Positions 26,259 to 35,268 of a stretch of DNA of 64,000 nucleotides are shown in pieces; within the stretch, counting starts at the first letter, position 1, and the number at the start of each line of letters is the position of its first letter. This DNA is from Peptococcaceae bacterium BRH_c23 (GTDB lineage Bacteria > Bacillota_B > Desulfitobacteriia > Desulfitobacteriales > Desulfitobacteriaceae). The stretch covers positions 1 through 64,000 of the forward strand of contig LADV01000022.1 in the NCBI GenBank assembly GCA_000961805.1, in the 5' to 3' direction. A program made the position numbers and the translations under genes. The notes beneath the pieces are model-generated. The model was not told where the DNA came from and did no database searches. It saw only the letters and a list, made by a program, of their open reading frames with translations.

Positions 26259-27533
26259 TTACCACGGGAATATGGGTTCTCCTTGATTAAATGTGAGCTC
26301 CCCAGCCTGAGTTAAAATTTCGATTTGCGAATGGGCCTGTGCCTTTTCGAGTAAAGTCTCACTAATTACGATCTCCTCTAGCTCCAGAGTGTTTTTAATC
26401 CACACGATTCGATGTTTCCCGCGATCTACCCCGTTACAGGCTTTGACTACAATCCGTAGAGCGTCCTCTTTATTGCCCGCAACCATTGGAATCTTGACTG
26501 GTAAAACCTCCGTACTGGTAAAAGAATTGGTATAAGTCGCAATGAAATCTATGTTATCAAATAAGTTTTGTGTAACTACATCGACTACCCCAACTCCATT
26601 AGCATTACCATGGGTTTCTTCAGATAAGCTAAATATGGCGCTTTTTTGAAACCTTGGACCGTCATTACAATACTTGGTAATATATAGGCCCGTAACATTA
26701 GGATCTTGGCCTTCCCCACTAATGTTTTTTCCAATTTCTTCAATCACTAACACGTCAAACTCGGGAAACAGCAGCCGTCCCATAATCCTTTTACTTTCTT
26801 CCAGCAAGGCCATCTCCTTTTCCATGGCTAGAATATCCGCGCGTGAAAGTACCTCAATTTTATAAGTTTGTTCATAAGCATTTTCAACAATTCCTAGAGC
26901 AAATAATACCTTAGTGTTTTCAACAATCATTTGAGCACCCTTGGGAATCAATTCAGCAAAACGCCCAAAGCCTTGGTGATGTAAGGAGTCCGCTCCAATT
27001 TGTTTACCCAGTCCAATCGTTAACATCTTCGCCACGCCACTCTCAATGGGGCCCCTGAAGGCGGTATGGGCTTTCACACGAGTAATCACGACGATACCAT
27101 CCGCTTGAAGGGCACTTTGGGCTACGTAGATAGGAAGTCCTGGTTCAAGTTCTCCGATACTTGCCACCTCCATGGAGGCGTCGACCGGGACTCCCATACT
27201 TTCCGGGGTAATCCCGTACGATGCTAAAACCCCCGCTTGTCCGGAAGCCGTTGCCCCCCCATGGCTCCCCATCGTTGGAATAATAAATGGTTTAGCTCCT
27301 GCTGCGATCAATTCATCCACAAGTGTCTTGGTTATTTCCTTGATATTAGCTATTCCCCTGCTTCCCACCCCAATGGCAATGGTTTTCCCTTGGAGATCAG
27401 TCAAGTGAGGTACTAGTTGAGTCTTTACTTCTTCGGGAACGTTGTCAATCCGCTCTTGCTTAAAGTGCTGTTTAACCTTGACGAACCTTGGCAGAGGAAT
27501 ATCGGCAAACAGTTTCAAATCTAAAGATTCCAT
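26259..27533 (-). CDS. Divergent LarA-family (DUF2088) protein, LarA3
   Basis: 424-residue LarA homologue of the same branch as LarA2. Counting from the in-frame GTG at 27536, candidate nickel-pincer and catalytic residues are H92 in TMGSHGGATASG, H157 in RVKAHTAFRGP, K170 in ESGVAKMLTIGLGK and H186/H187 in SLHHQG. Start ATG 27533 follows GGGGGA six bases upstream. The gene is somewhat more GC-rich than its neighbours and is preceded by an aldolase relic, which suggests that the pair arrived together and was later reduced. It is the last gene of the AOR3 module. A 2-hydroxy-acid (for example aldonate) racemase or epimerase is the best guess. Confidence 0.75.
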   Translation of the reverse strand: MESLDLKLFADIPLPRFVKVKQHFKQERIDNVPEEVKTQLVPHLTDLQGKTIAIGVGSRGIANIKEITKTLVDELIAAGAKPFIIPTMGSHGGATASGQAGVLASYGITPESMGVPVDASMEVASIGELEPGLPIYVAQSALQADGIVVITRVKAHTAFRGPIESGVAKMLTIGLGKQIGADSLHHQGFGRFAELIPKGAQMIVENTKVLFALGIVENAYEQTYKIEVLSRADILAMEKEMALLEESKRIMGRLLFPEFDVLVIEEIGKNISGEGQDPNVTGLYITKYCNDGPRFQKSAIFSLSEETHGNANGVGVVDVVTQNLFDNIDFIATYTNSFTSTEVLPVKIPMVAGNKEDALRIVVKACNGVDRGKHRIVWIKNTLELEEIVISETLLEKAQAHSQIEILTQAGELTFNQGEPIFPW

Positions 27534-27540
27534 CACTCTT

Positions 27541-27720
27541 CCCCCTTATTTGAGAACACCTAAGTTCTAATAAAAGTTTCATTTCCCGAACTTCTTCTTC
27601 AGTTGGCAGTCGAAAGGGAGGCTTGATTCCACCAAAAAGGAAATGCCCAGCTTTGTAATCGTTTCCTAGAAGCTGTTTGTGAAACTTCGGGCATTAACCC
27701 CAAAGACATTCCTCCGGTCC
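27541..27720 (-). pseudogene. Relic of a dihydrodipicolinate synthase/KDG aldolase family C-terminus
   Basis: On the minus strand a frame reads GQLIAGPEECLWG, a stop, then a stretch ending FLFGGIKPPFRLPTEEEVRE and MKLLLEL. The Arg-Leu-Pro turn followed by a charged helix is the usual C-terminus of DHDPS/N-acetylneuraminate lyase/2-keto-3-deoxy-gluconate aldolase proteins. The N-terminal barrel is absent and at least one stop interrupts the frame. It lies just upstream of LarA3. Family assignment is by eye from a short piece. Confidence 0.5.
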
Positions 27721-27819
27721 CGCTATAAGTTGTCCGCTTCCTCTTGATTAGCTGCAAGCGCAGTCAACACTTGGTTTTTCTTGGGTTGAGTTTATTTATG
27801 TTATCCCTATGGATATATT

Positions 27820-28737
27820 TTAGATTATATATCTTGCAACAAGTGCATCTATTTCATTTTCATTATTCAGGGTCAGCTCAACGTCATTATATAATTCCCA
27901 TTCCTCGGTATGTTCAACAGTCGCTCCAGGTTTAAGAAGTTTCAGTGGTGATAATGATTCCATTTCAAGCATATAATCGATAGTATAAGTTTCATATGAA
28001 ACCCCATTATCTGGGTATATGGCATCATTGAAATGCTTATAACGCTTAATAAAGAGATTGCGTTCGTTCAGGTAGGCAGCCCAGCCATCTTCATTGGATA
28101 TTCCAAGCTTGAAGTCCTCCTTATTATTTCTATCTTGTTGCAGGGTCACATACCTGTTGCCCCAGTTCACGCGCGGATCAGCCATCTTTGTATAGGCCCA
28201 GATAGTCATAAATCTGGCTCCTTTTGCCCCATCCGAAAAGTGTGATTTTTTCGTTGCAAACGGCAGGATTTCCTTTCCTCCGGGCGCCATAACCGACGCA
28301 GCCCAGGCAGCGAGTTCAACATCCCAAGCATTCCTATTGGTTATCCTATGTAAAATTTTAACCTTGCTCTCTTCTGGTGAAAGAACAATCTCAATCTCCT
28401 TTTCTATTTGAACCCATGGTTGCACCTTGCTTTTCAGCCTGATGCCGTTTTCAACTTTACACCAGTCTACTGCAGAGTTGTCCGGGTAATAAGTGCGTGG
28501 AAATGCTTCCGGACTGCTCCAAAGTCTGTGTCCACCCATTAATCTCCATTTTTCACCGTCAATTTCCAGCTCTAACTTTGAATCATCACAGAAAACATTC
28601 TTATCTCCAGTAAAACCGTACCTTATTATTCTGGGCCCGGCTTCCACGGTCACAACTAAATCCACTTTACCATTGGATATTTCTACGCATTTTCCGTAAT
28701 TTTTATAGCATATTTCCTTAATTTGTACTGTAGACAT
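27820..28737 (-). CDS. DUF4380-like galactose-mutarotase-fold protein
   Basis: 305-residue soluble protein with the beta-sandwich pattern of aldose 1-epimerase-like proteins: GPRIIRYGFTGDKNVF near the start, GGHRLWSSPEAFPRTYYPDN, ITNRNAWDVELAAWAASVM, and a C-terminal GATVEHTEEWEL. It is not in the same family as the DUF4432 protein at 19590 but holds the same position, directly after AOR and MoaD-like genes. A role in handling the sugar anomer is inferred. No signal peptide is seen, so it should be cytoplasmic. Confidence 0.78.
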   Translation of the reverse strand: MSTVQIKEICYKNYGKCVEISNGKVDLVVTVEAGPRIIRYGFTGDKNVFCDDSKLELEIDGEKWRLMGGHRLWSSPEAFPRTYYPDNSAVDWCKVENGIRLKSKVQPWVQIEKEIEIVLSPEESKVKILHRITNRNAWDVELAAWAASVMAPGGKEILPFATKKSHFSDGAKGARFMTIWAYTKMADPRVNWGNRYVTLQQDRNNKEDFKLGISNEDGWAAYLNERNLFIKRYKHFNDAIYPDNGVSYETYTIDYMLEMESLSPLKLLKPGATVEHTEEWELYNDVELTLNNENEIDALVARYII

Positions 28738-28783
28738 AAATTAAACTACCTCTTTCTCACTTATTGTAAATCAATAATTAATT

Positions 28784-29038
28784 TTAACCTCCGACGATCA
28801 CAGGCACTATTAAAATACAATCACCCTGTTTAATAGTTTCACCATTCTTTTTTAGCATAGCGTAATTGGCACCATTTATTAAAACCGTATACAATAATGG
28901 TTTTTCAGCCCTGCTTTCAATTACCTGCTTCAGCGAAGATATTGCCTTGTCAATATCGTTATCCAATTCCATATCCATTTTCTTGACACCAACCTCCTTG
29001 GAAATAGTGCCAAGAAACTCAACTTTTACCTTAACCAT
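28784..29038 (-). CDS. MoaD/ThiS-like small ubiquitin-fold protein 2
   Basis: 84-residue beta-grasp protein starting MVKVKVEFLGTISKEVG and ending VIVGG, with the di-glycine tail needed for thiocarboxylate formation. ATG 29038 is eight bases after GGGAG; the upstream ATG 29044 and TTG 29053 are too close to that site. It begins 15 bases after the AOR3 stop codon and is probably the dedicated pterin sulfur donor or maturation partner of AOR3. Nearly the same protein is encoded at 20683-20937. Confidence 0.87.
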   Translation of the reverse strand: MVKVKVEFLGTISKEVGVKKMDMELDNDIDKAISSLKQVIESRAEKPLLYTVLINGANYAMLKKNGETIKQGDCILIVPVIVGG

Positions 29039-29053
29039 AGCCATTTCTCCCAA

Positions 29054-30979
29054 TTACCTTATTTCGCTGTTTGTCCAACCAATCCCCAACTCATGCAGTT
29101 TACCTTCAGTAGGTATACCGGTGTTTCTATCCCATCCCATCATTTCATAATATAACGAAATAGATTCCAAGAATTCTTCCTTGTTCAGTCTGGCCCCTTT
29201 CAAGGCGCCTCCTTCCAATCCCTCAAACAACCTGTCAGGCACTGTAGTGTCATCTTCTACTTTAAGGCTGTGTTTGACATTGAAACACCGTGTCATCGTA
29301 GTTGCCCTTTCTGCAGTTTTGAATAATTCCCAAAGGCTGGTTTCCCATCCCGTAACGGCATTGACTATATCAACCAGCTGTGTTAATTTCATTGTCCTGA
29401 CAGGAGCAGTTATAAACATGCACAAGTCAAGCACGTTGTGCAAACTGAAATTATGCTGGAGGTATGTAAAAAGTCTTACCTTTTCAGGTCCTAAGGAAAG
29501 GCTTTCAACAGGTTCCAAAAGTCCTAGGGGATATATTCCCTTCATAAAGTAATTTGTGTCATCGGCCGCATGGCTGTATCCTGTTAGAGCCGGATCAAAG
29601 GCTCCGTCATGTTCTGCCTGCAGGTGGTCTGCACCTGTCGGTGATACTGCGTATGCCAAGCCTAGTCCGTATTTTGCTCTTGGTTCAGCCATTGCAAATT
29701 CCTGACCCTTGGTCTGCATGGCATATTTGATAGCTCCTTTGCCTATCTTTTCTGCCGCTCTCTTACTTCCTTCAGCGAGTATATCCCCAAACCCATCCCT
29801 CGATGCTATCATTTCCAATATTTTCAGCATGCCTTCAGCATTGCCGAATTTCAGTTCTATCCCACCTGTATCTTCCTTGGTAATTAATCCGTTTTCAAAG
29901 CATTCCATGGCAAATGCTATTGCAACACCTGCGGAAACAGTATCCAAACCATATTTGTTGCACAATTCGTGTGCCTTGGATGGAGAGAACATATCATTTA
30001 CACCGCACGTAGAACCAAATGCAGCTAATGTCTCATATTCAGGTCCGCCATACCTTGGGTCTATGTTGTAAGGCTTTTCAGCTTTAAACACCTGTTTGCA
30101 CCTTATGGGACATGCATAACAGCCTTCCGTCTTGATTTTAAGAGTATCATGCAGCTCATCTATAGTGAATTCAAGTTCATCAAAGTGTCCGGATCTGAAA
30201 TTCCTTGTTGGGAGCGAACCAGCATCATTCGCTCCAAAATAGTAGCCACTTGTGCCAATTCTTGTATGAGAACTGTTATCGGCATTTGATCTGAACTTTT
30301 CTGAAAATTCCTTTGATATTTGCTTGAGCTTCTCTTCATCTTTAAAATTAAGCTTATTGGTCCCCCTTACTACCACTGCTTTCAGGTTCTTGGAACCCAT
30401 TACCGCACCCAAACCCGTCCTTCCGTGATAGTGGGTTACATCGCTTGCTATTCCTGCAAACCTAACAAGGTTTTCTCCTCCCTTACCGATGATTAAGGTT
30501 CTAACCTTCCGATCACCCAACTCTTCAACCAGTATATCCTTCGTGTCAGCAGTATCCATGCCCCACAAATGAGAGGCATCCTTTAATTCAACCTTACCGT
30601 CGTTTATCCAGATATATACTGGAGCAGACGATTTACCCTCCACAATAATTCCTTCAAAGCCTGCAAACTTTAATTCCGGTCCCCAAAATCCTCCCGCCTC
30701 AGATTCTCCGAAAAAGTTTGTGAGCGGCGATTTGGCTCCGACTGAGTGTCTTCCGAATCCTGGTACGGGCGCACCGGTTACCACACTTGTGGCAAAAACA
30801 AGTTTATTTTCCTCACTAAATGCATCTATACCTTCGGGTATTTCCTTCAAAAGATAGTATGCAACTATACCCCTACCACCTAGATATCTTCTGAAAAAGT
30901 TTACACCTGGTTCTTCTACCGTTATATTTTTTTCTGTAAGATTAACCCTCAATATTTTCCCGTTATATCCATACGCCAT
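29054..30979 (-). CDS. Aldehyde ferredoxin oxidoreductase family protein AOR3
   Basis: 641-residue tungsten/molybdopterin enzyme, start MAYGYNGKILRVNL at ATG 30979 behind GGGGGAT. The cluster cysteines are in GCYACPIRCKQV, with a late cysteine in LDLCMF; GGPEYETL and SPTGADHLQAEHDG contribute the presumed active-site Glu and His. It is closely related to AOR2 and AOR4 along its length. Downstream are a MoaD-like protein, a DUF4380 protein and LarA3; upstream, beyond a dead chemoreceptor fragment, is an ABC importer with two permeases. A sugar-derived aldehyde is the probable substrate, with ferredoxin as acceptor. Confidence 0.94.
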   Translation of the reverse strand: MAYGYNGKILRVNLTEKNITVEEPGVNFFRRYLGGRGIVAYYLLKEIPEGIDAFSEENKLVFATSVVTGAPVPGFGRHSVGAKSPLTNFFGESEAGGFWGPELKFAGFEGIIVEGKSSAPVYIWINDGKVELKDASHLWGMDTADTKDILVEELGDRKVRTLIIGKGGENLVRFAGIASDVTHYHGRTGLGAVMGSKNLKAVVVRGTNKLNFKDEEKLKQISKEFSEKFRSNADNSSHTRIGTSGYYFGANDAGSLPTRNFRSGHFDELEFTIDELHDTLKIKTEGCYACPIRCKQVFKAEKPYNIDPRYGGPEYETLAAFGSTCGVNDMFSPSKAHELCNKYGLDTVSAGVAIAFAMECFENGLITKEDTGGIELKFGNAEGMLKILEMIASRDGFGDILAEGSKRAAEKIGKGAIKYAMQTKGQEFAMAEPRAKYGLGLAYAVSPTGADHLQAEHDGAFDPALTGYSHAADDTNYFMKGIYPLGLLEPVESLSLGPEKVRLFTYLQHNFSLHNVLDLCMFITAPVRTMKLTQLVDIVNAVTGWETSLWELFKTAERATTMTRCFNVKHSLKVEDDTTVPDRLFEGLEGGALKGARLNKEEFLESISLYYEMMGWDRNTGIPTEGKLHELGIGWTNSEIR

Positions 30980-30994
30980 ATAAATTATCCCCCT

Positions 30995-31324
30995 TTATCT
31001 AGAAAATTTGGACACCGATTTATCAAAACATGCAACTGCTTGCTGTGTTATTGACATTATGCTTTGCATCCTCTCAAGAGTCCTGTCCTTAAATACCCTA
31101 ATATTTATAAGCGCTTGATTTGTGCTTTACAGCTTGGTCGAAACTGGTTCCAGTGATAGCACAATATCGTTAAATGCTCTATTGATTTCCTAGATGGCTA
31201 ACGGCACCTGCTCGTTGGCAAGCACGGACTGTTTTGTATATGCCAACATGGTTTTTGAATCTGACGTCAGATCCTTTGCTGCAGCCTCTACATTGCCAAT
31301 TAGGCCTTTTAAGTTCAGTATCAT
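30995..31324 (-). pseudogene. Relic of a methyl-accepting chemotaxis protein signalling domain
   Basis: One minus-strand frame of about 110 codons runs from ATG 31324 to TAA 30995-30997. It contains stretches typical of the receptor coiled coil (NVEAAAKDLTSDSKTMLAYT, EINRAFNDIVLSLEPVSTKL, TNQALINI) but is broken by TAG at 31190-31192 and TAA at 31127-31129. The spacing stays in frame, so decay has been mainly by point changes. It lies between the ABC importer and AOR3. Confidence 0.65.
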
Positions 31325-31400
31325 CTTATTTACACTTATTTCAAGCTTTCATTACTGATATAAGCAGAACCCTTCAAATTCGAATACTTAAGTATTTTTT

Positions 31401-31434
31401 TTGGAAAGGCCCCCTGCTAGAGGTGCCTTTCCAA
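31401..31434. repeat. Inverted repeat downstream of binding-protein gene
   Basis: TTGGAAAGGC (31401-31410) and GCCTTTCCAA (31425-31434) form a perfect 10-base-pair stem. On the minus strand it is followed by eight As, not Ts, so it is not a standard terminator for the gene at 31475. It may be a processing or stabilising stem-loop at the end of the importer mRNA. Confidence 0.6.
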
Positions 31435-31474
31435 TGTAAGAATGAAAATATTTGAAATCATTTAAACTCATATT

Positions 31475-32551
31475 TTATGGAGCACTAAAATATTTATCTT
31501 TCCATTCACCCATTAGTTTTTTAGTCATTTCAGTAATACCCTGTTCATAGTTTGCACTATTATCCTTGTTGATAAAGAAGGAACCAGAGTCAATAATGGC
31601 TGGAGCATCGCTCTTCCATTTGTATCCATCAGCTAGAAGCTTAAAGGAATATAAACCGATGTATGCTTGTCCATAAGGATTTTGGGACATTGTTCCGAGC
31701 ATGAATCCATCTTTTATTGCGTCAATTACTATTTTATCTGTATCGATTCCTACAGCTTTAATATTCTTTTCGTTGAGCTGACGAAGCTGTGTTGCAACTG
31801 TTACTGAAGGAATGTATGCTGTACAAATTATACCGTTAATCTGTGACTTCTTTGCTGCAAGCAAGCTGCTTACTGCGTTCTGTGCTGGTTCTGCCACGTC
31901 AATGTCAGTTATTGTCTGAAGAAGCTTCACATCAGGGGCTTCTTCAACCGCTTTCTTAACTGCATCCATACGCTTTTTGGTGTTTGTATCGGTGAGCTGT
32001 CCTGTCAAATGAACGAGATTTCCTTTCTTACCCATTGCCTCTATAGCGCGTTTGGCTCCCTGGTATGCCGATTCGGAAACATCGGTTGCCAAAGTGAATT
32101 TTGCCTTGGATGGTTGTGCAGGTGCTCCCGCAAGTGCTATAACAAACACATTGTTGTCAACCATTTTGCTTATTTCTTCATTTCCAGCAACAGGGTCTGA
32201 AGGCATAAGTGCAATTCCCTTATATCCTTTTGCTACCAAACCGTCAAGAACTACGTTCTGTTCGTTCTGGTTCCAGTGCTGTGGTGCCTGTACTTCCACT
32301 GCTGGTATTCCAAAGTCTTTTGCAGCGTCTTTTGCACCTTGTGCCCACGGATCAAAATATGGATGTACCGCGCCTTTTACCAATGCAAACTTGTATTTGT
32401 CAGGTGAGGCCGTTTCCTTCTTTTGTTCTTCTGCCGAATTTTTTGCAGGATCAGTCGTCTTAACTTGGCCGCACCCTACAACCATAACTATTGCAGTGAC
32501 CAATAGCAGCACCAGAGAAATTGCCCATAACAGCTTACCATTTTTTTTCAT
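31475..32551 (-). CDS. Sugar ABC transporter substrate-binding lipoprotein
   Basis: 358-residue type I periplasmic-binding lipoprotein: signal peptide MKKNGKLLWAISLVLLLVT, lipobox VVGC, an acidic and lysine-rich linker, then the two-lobe fold (FALVKGAVHPYFDPWAQGA; VLDGLVAKGYKGIALMPSD; GIICTAYIPSVTVATQL). ATG 32551 follows GGGAGG. It is not close to the other binding proteins in the window. As the last transporter gene it pairs with the ATPase at 32634 and the two permeases upstream, a layout like the autoinducer-2 (Lsr) and rhamnose importers. The ligand is unknown. Confidence 0.93.
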   Translation of the reverse strand: MKKNGKLLWAISLVLLLVTAIVMVVGCGQVKTTDPAKNSAEEQKKETASPDKYKFALVKGAVHPYFDPWAQGAKDAAKDFGIPAVEVQAPQHWNQNEQNVVLDGLVAKGYKGIALMPSDPVAGNEEISKMVDNNVFVIALAGAPAQPSKAKFTLATDVSESAYQGAKRAIEAMGKKGNLVHLTGQLTDTNTKKRMDAVKKAVEEAPDVKLLQTITDIDVAEPAQNAVSSLLAAKKSQINGIICTAYIPSVTVATQLRQLNEKNIKAVGIDTDKIVIDAIKDGFMLGTMSQNPYGQAYIGLYSFKLLADGYKWKSDAPAIIDSGSFFINKDNSANYEQGITEMTKKLMGEWKDKYFSAP

Positions 32552-32633
32552 AGTCTTTTCCTCCCTTTAAATTTTTTCACCCTTCATTAAAATCAATTTA
32601 ATAATTTAAGAAATCTACCTCCTTTCAAAATTT

Positions 32634-34169
32634 TTATATTTTGCTGAAAATATGATCCATTATGTTCCTACTCATAGGATCATAATCCTTGCAGTTTTGA
32701 AGTTCTCCGCATATCTGGCCGTTCTTGAATACCAATATCCGGTCTACCAGTTGTACTATCTCGGGCATGTCCGAACTTATCACTATGATGGATATCCCTT
32801 CATATGCCAGGTTGGATATTAAGTCATGTATCTCCGATTTTGTCTTGATATCTATCCCTACTGTCGGTTCATCAAATATCAATATCTCGGGTTTGACAGA
32901 AAGTCCTTTGGCGATACACACCTTCTGCTTGTTACCCCCGCTCAGGTTCGCTACCAACTGCTCTATACTCGGTGTTCTTATCTCCAGCTTTTGTTTGTAA
33001 TACTCCGCTACCTTTTTTTCTTCTTCAAGGTCTAGCATAAAAAAACGGTTGCATATCTTCTTCCACATTGAGGCTGCGACGTTCCGTGTGATGGAGTGAG
33101 ATAAAAACAGCCCTTCTTCCTGCCGGTTCTCAGTTACATACACCATTCTTGCTTTCTTGATCGCTTCGGCTACACTGCGTATTTTTACCATCTTCCCATT
33201 TAACAGCACTTCTCCTGCTATGGATGCCTCTGCACCTATCAACGCCTTGGCAAGTTCTGTCCTTCCAGCTCCTACCAAACCGTACCACCCAAGTATTTCT
33301 CCCTTGTACAGCTTGAACGAGTTTTTCATAGGACTCTTTTTGCTGCTCAGGTCATTTACCTCCAGCACTGCTTCTTTGCGTAAATTCCTTATCTCAAGCT
33401 TCTTGATGTTCTGTGTACGTCCTACCATCATTTCTATCAACTTGCTCCGGTCCAGTTCCTTGATTGTCTTTTCCGGACCTGCATTCTGCCCGTCCCTCAG
33501 AACTGTTACCATATCGGCAATTTGGAATACTTCCTCCAGTTTGTGGCTTACATACAGGAACGATACCCCTTGCTTCTTCAATTGTCGAATTATCGCCAGC
33601 AGTGCGTCTGCTTCCTTCAGCGACAGTGAAGCTGTCGGTTCGTCAAGTAATATTATCTTTGCCCGTGAGGACAGCGCTTTGGCTATTTCTATCATTTGCT
33701 TCTGTCCGGCACTTAAGTTTTCCACGCGCTGCCTTGGGGATATGTCCAGACCTACCATATTCATGAATTCTTGCGCTTCCTGAAATATCTTTTCTCTGTC
33801 GATGAGGGATATAGCTTTCTCTGATATCTTCTCCAACAGTATGTTCTCTGCGACCGAAAATGTTGGTACCAGGTTTCTTTCTTGGTGTACTACATTTATT
33901 CCTTTGAAAAACGCTTCCCTCGGGTTGTTGAAGTGAACCTGTTCCCCAAATACACTTACTGTTCCTTCATCTTGAGCGTGTACACCCGATAGTATCCTTA
34001 TCAAGGTGCTTTTCCCTGCACCATTTTCTCCCATAAGTGCATGGACTTCGCCCTCTCTCATTTTTAACGACACGTTGCTTAATGCTTTTACTCCCGGGAA
34101 GATTTTTGTTATATTTTTTAGTTCAAGCGCTATCCTTTCTTCATTCATCTTTATTTCTTCAATATTCAC
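32634..34169 (-). CDS. Sugar ABC transporter ATPase (RbsA family)
   Basis: 511-residue double ATPase. Domain 1 has GENGAGKSTLIRILSG (about residue 47), LSAGQKQMIEIAKA and IILLDEPTASL; domain 2 has GLVGAGRTELAKA, LSGGNKQKVCIAKG and ILIFDEPTVGID. The GTG start at 34169 is placed five bases after GGTGAG and overlaps the permease stop codon by 11 bases, so translation is coupled. It serves both permeases encoded upstream. Confidence 0.95.
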   Translation of the reverse strand: MNIEEIKMNEERIALELKNITKIFPGVKALSNVSLKMREGEVHALMGENGAGKSTLIRILSGVHAQDEGTVSVFGEQVHFNNPREAFFKGINVVHQERNLVPTFSVAENILLEKISEKAISLIDREKIFQEAQEFMNMVGLDISPRQRVENLSAGQKQMIEIAKALSSRAKIILLDEPTASLSLKEADALLAIIRQLKKQGVSFLYVSHKLEEVFQIADMVTVLRDGQNAGPEKTIKELDRSKLIEMMVGRTQNIKKLEIRNLRKEAVLEVNDLSSKKSPMKNSFKLYKGEILGWYGLVGAGRTELAKALIGAEASIAGEVLLNGKMVKIRSVAEAIKKARMVYVTENRQEEGLFLSHSITRNVAASMWKKICNRFFMLDLEEEKKVAEYYKQKLEIRTPSIEQLVANLSGGNKQKVCIAKGLSVKPEILIFDEPTVGIDIKTKSEIHDLISNLAYEGISIIVISSDMPEIVQLVDRILVFKNGQICGELQNCKDYDPMSRNIMDHIFSKI

Positions 34170-35175
34170 TTTTTCTCACCCCCATCCGTTCAGCATTTAT
34201 AGTACGTATCCGGTCTATTGCAACTGCTGCTAATATTATCAGGCCCTGTATAAGATTCATCCAATAGACATCTATGTTAAGATGGACCATTCCGTTGGAT
34301 ATCAGTACCAGCACAATCGCTCCAAGCACCGTGCCTGTTGCGTTGATTTTACCGCCTGCCAGCCGCGTTCCACCTATTAGAGGCGCCGCAAATGAGAACA
34401 GCATCCAATCTGAACCGACATCGGGTTGTGCAGAGCCAAGCCTTGCCACAAGAAGCACCGCTGCTATCCCTGCAACCAACCCTGATAAAAGGTGTGATAT
34501 GACCGTTATCCGCCCTACCAGTATACCGCTCAATTCTGCCGCCTTGACGTTTCCCCCTACCGCCAGTATCTGTCTACCAAGGCTTGTATACTTGAATCCC
34601 ATCCCAAATATCACTATGACTATCAGCATTACCCATAACAGTATAGGTATTGATAAGATGCTCCCACTGCCTATGTACTTGAATGTTTCAGGCAGGTTGT
34701 AAAATGGTGTTGCTTTTGTTATTCCAAGGTTCAATCCCGTAAAGACGCTTGCAGTAGCAAGTGTAGTCAGGAATGAAGATACTCCTGATGAGCCCGACTT
34801 TGCTATTATCAATCCATTTATTACCCCGCATAGCATTCCGGTTGCCAAACCTACCACGATTGCTATTACTACCGGGAACCCCAACACATCCATCATGCCA
34901 CCGGTGACAATACCCACCAGTCCTCCTATGGCACCAACCGATACGTTCATTCCTCCCCCCGCCAGGATTATCATCTGTGATAATCCCACTAGTGCAGTTA
35001 TGGAAACGATTTTTGCTATTACATTGAAGTTTGCCTGGGAAAAGAAATCTGGTTTCATTACCCAAAGAATTACCATGAGTAGTATTATTACTCCTCCAAC
35101 ACTAAAGTTGCTTGATCTTTTTATGTTTTCTAAAAGCATTTTATTTTTAGATGGAGCTTTCGTTAATGTGCTCAT
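34159..35175 (-). CDS. Sugar ABC transporter permease, second of pair (RbsC family)
   Basis: 338-residue membrane protein with multiple helices. The family signature appears as GGGMNVSVGAIGGLVG (about residues 72-87) and the C-terminal coupling segment as GGNVKAAELSGI and GGTRLAGGKINATG. It begins 93 bases after the other permease gene and presumably forms a heterodimer with it, as in LsrC-LsrD or RhaP-RhaQ type importers. Overlaps the ATPase gene by 11 bases. Confidence 0.93.
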   Translation of the reverse strand: MSTLTKAPSKNKMLLENIKRSSNFSVGGVIILLMVILWVMKPDFFSQANFNVIAKIVSITALVGLSQMIILAGGGMNVSVGAIGGLVGIVTGGMMDVLGFPVVIAIVVGLATGMLCGVINGLIIAKSGSSGVSSFLTTLATASVFTGLNLGITKATPFYNLPETFKYIGSGSILSIPILLWVMLIVIVIFGMGFKYTSLGRQILAVGGNVKAAELSGILVGRITVISHLLSGLVAGIAAVLLVARLGSAQPDVGSDWMLFSFAAPLIGGTRLAGGKINATGTVLGAIVLVLISNGMVHLNIDVYWMNLIQGLIILAAVAIDRIRTINAERMGVRKSEY

Positions 35176-35268
35176 CTCTCATTATCTTCCTTGTAAGATA
35201 AACCGTTTTCTGTCATGTTTAGGGTTATCTTTGCTGGTTCAAGATGATTGACCTCAGCCACCTTCGGT

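Noticed and set aside
2921..27533. A self-sufficient nickel-pincer system
   Set aside because: No larB, larC or larE homologue is visible; cofactor synthesis must be encoded elsewhere if the LarA proteins are active.
31401..31434. Strong hairpin as terminator of the binding-protein gene
   Set aside because: In the direction of transcription it is followed by As rather than Ts; listed as an inverted repeat only.
33157..33783. 208-codon plus-strand frame
   Set aside because: It lies wholly opposite the ABC ATPase gene; no ribosome-binding site or recognisable protein pattern.
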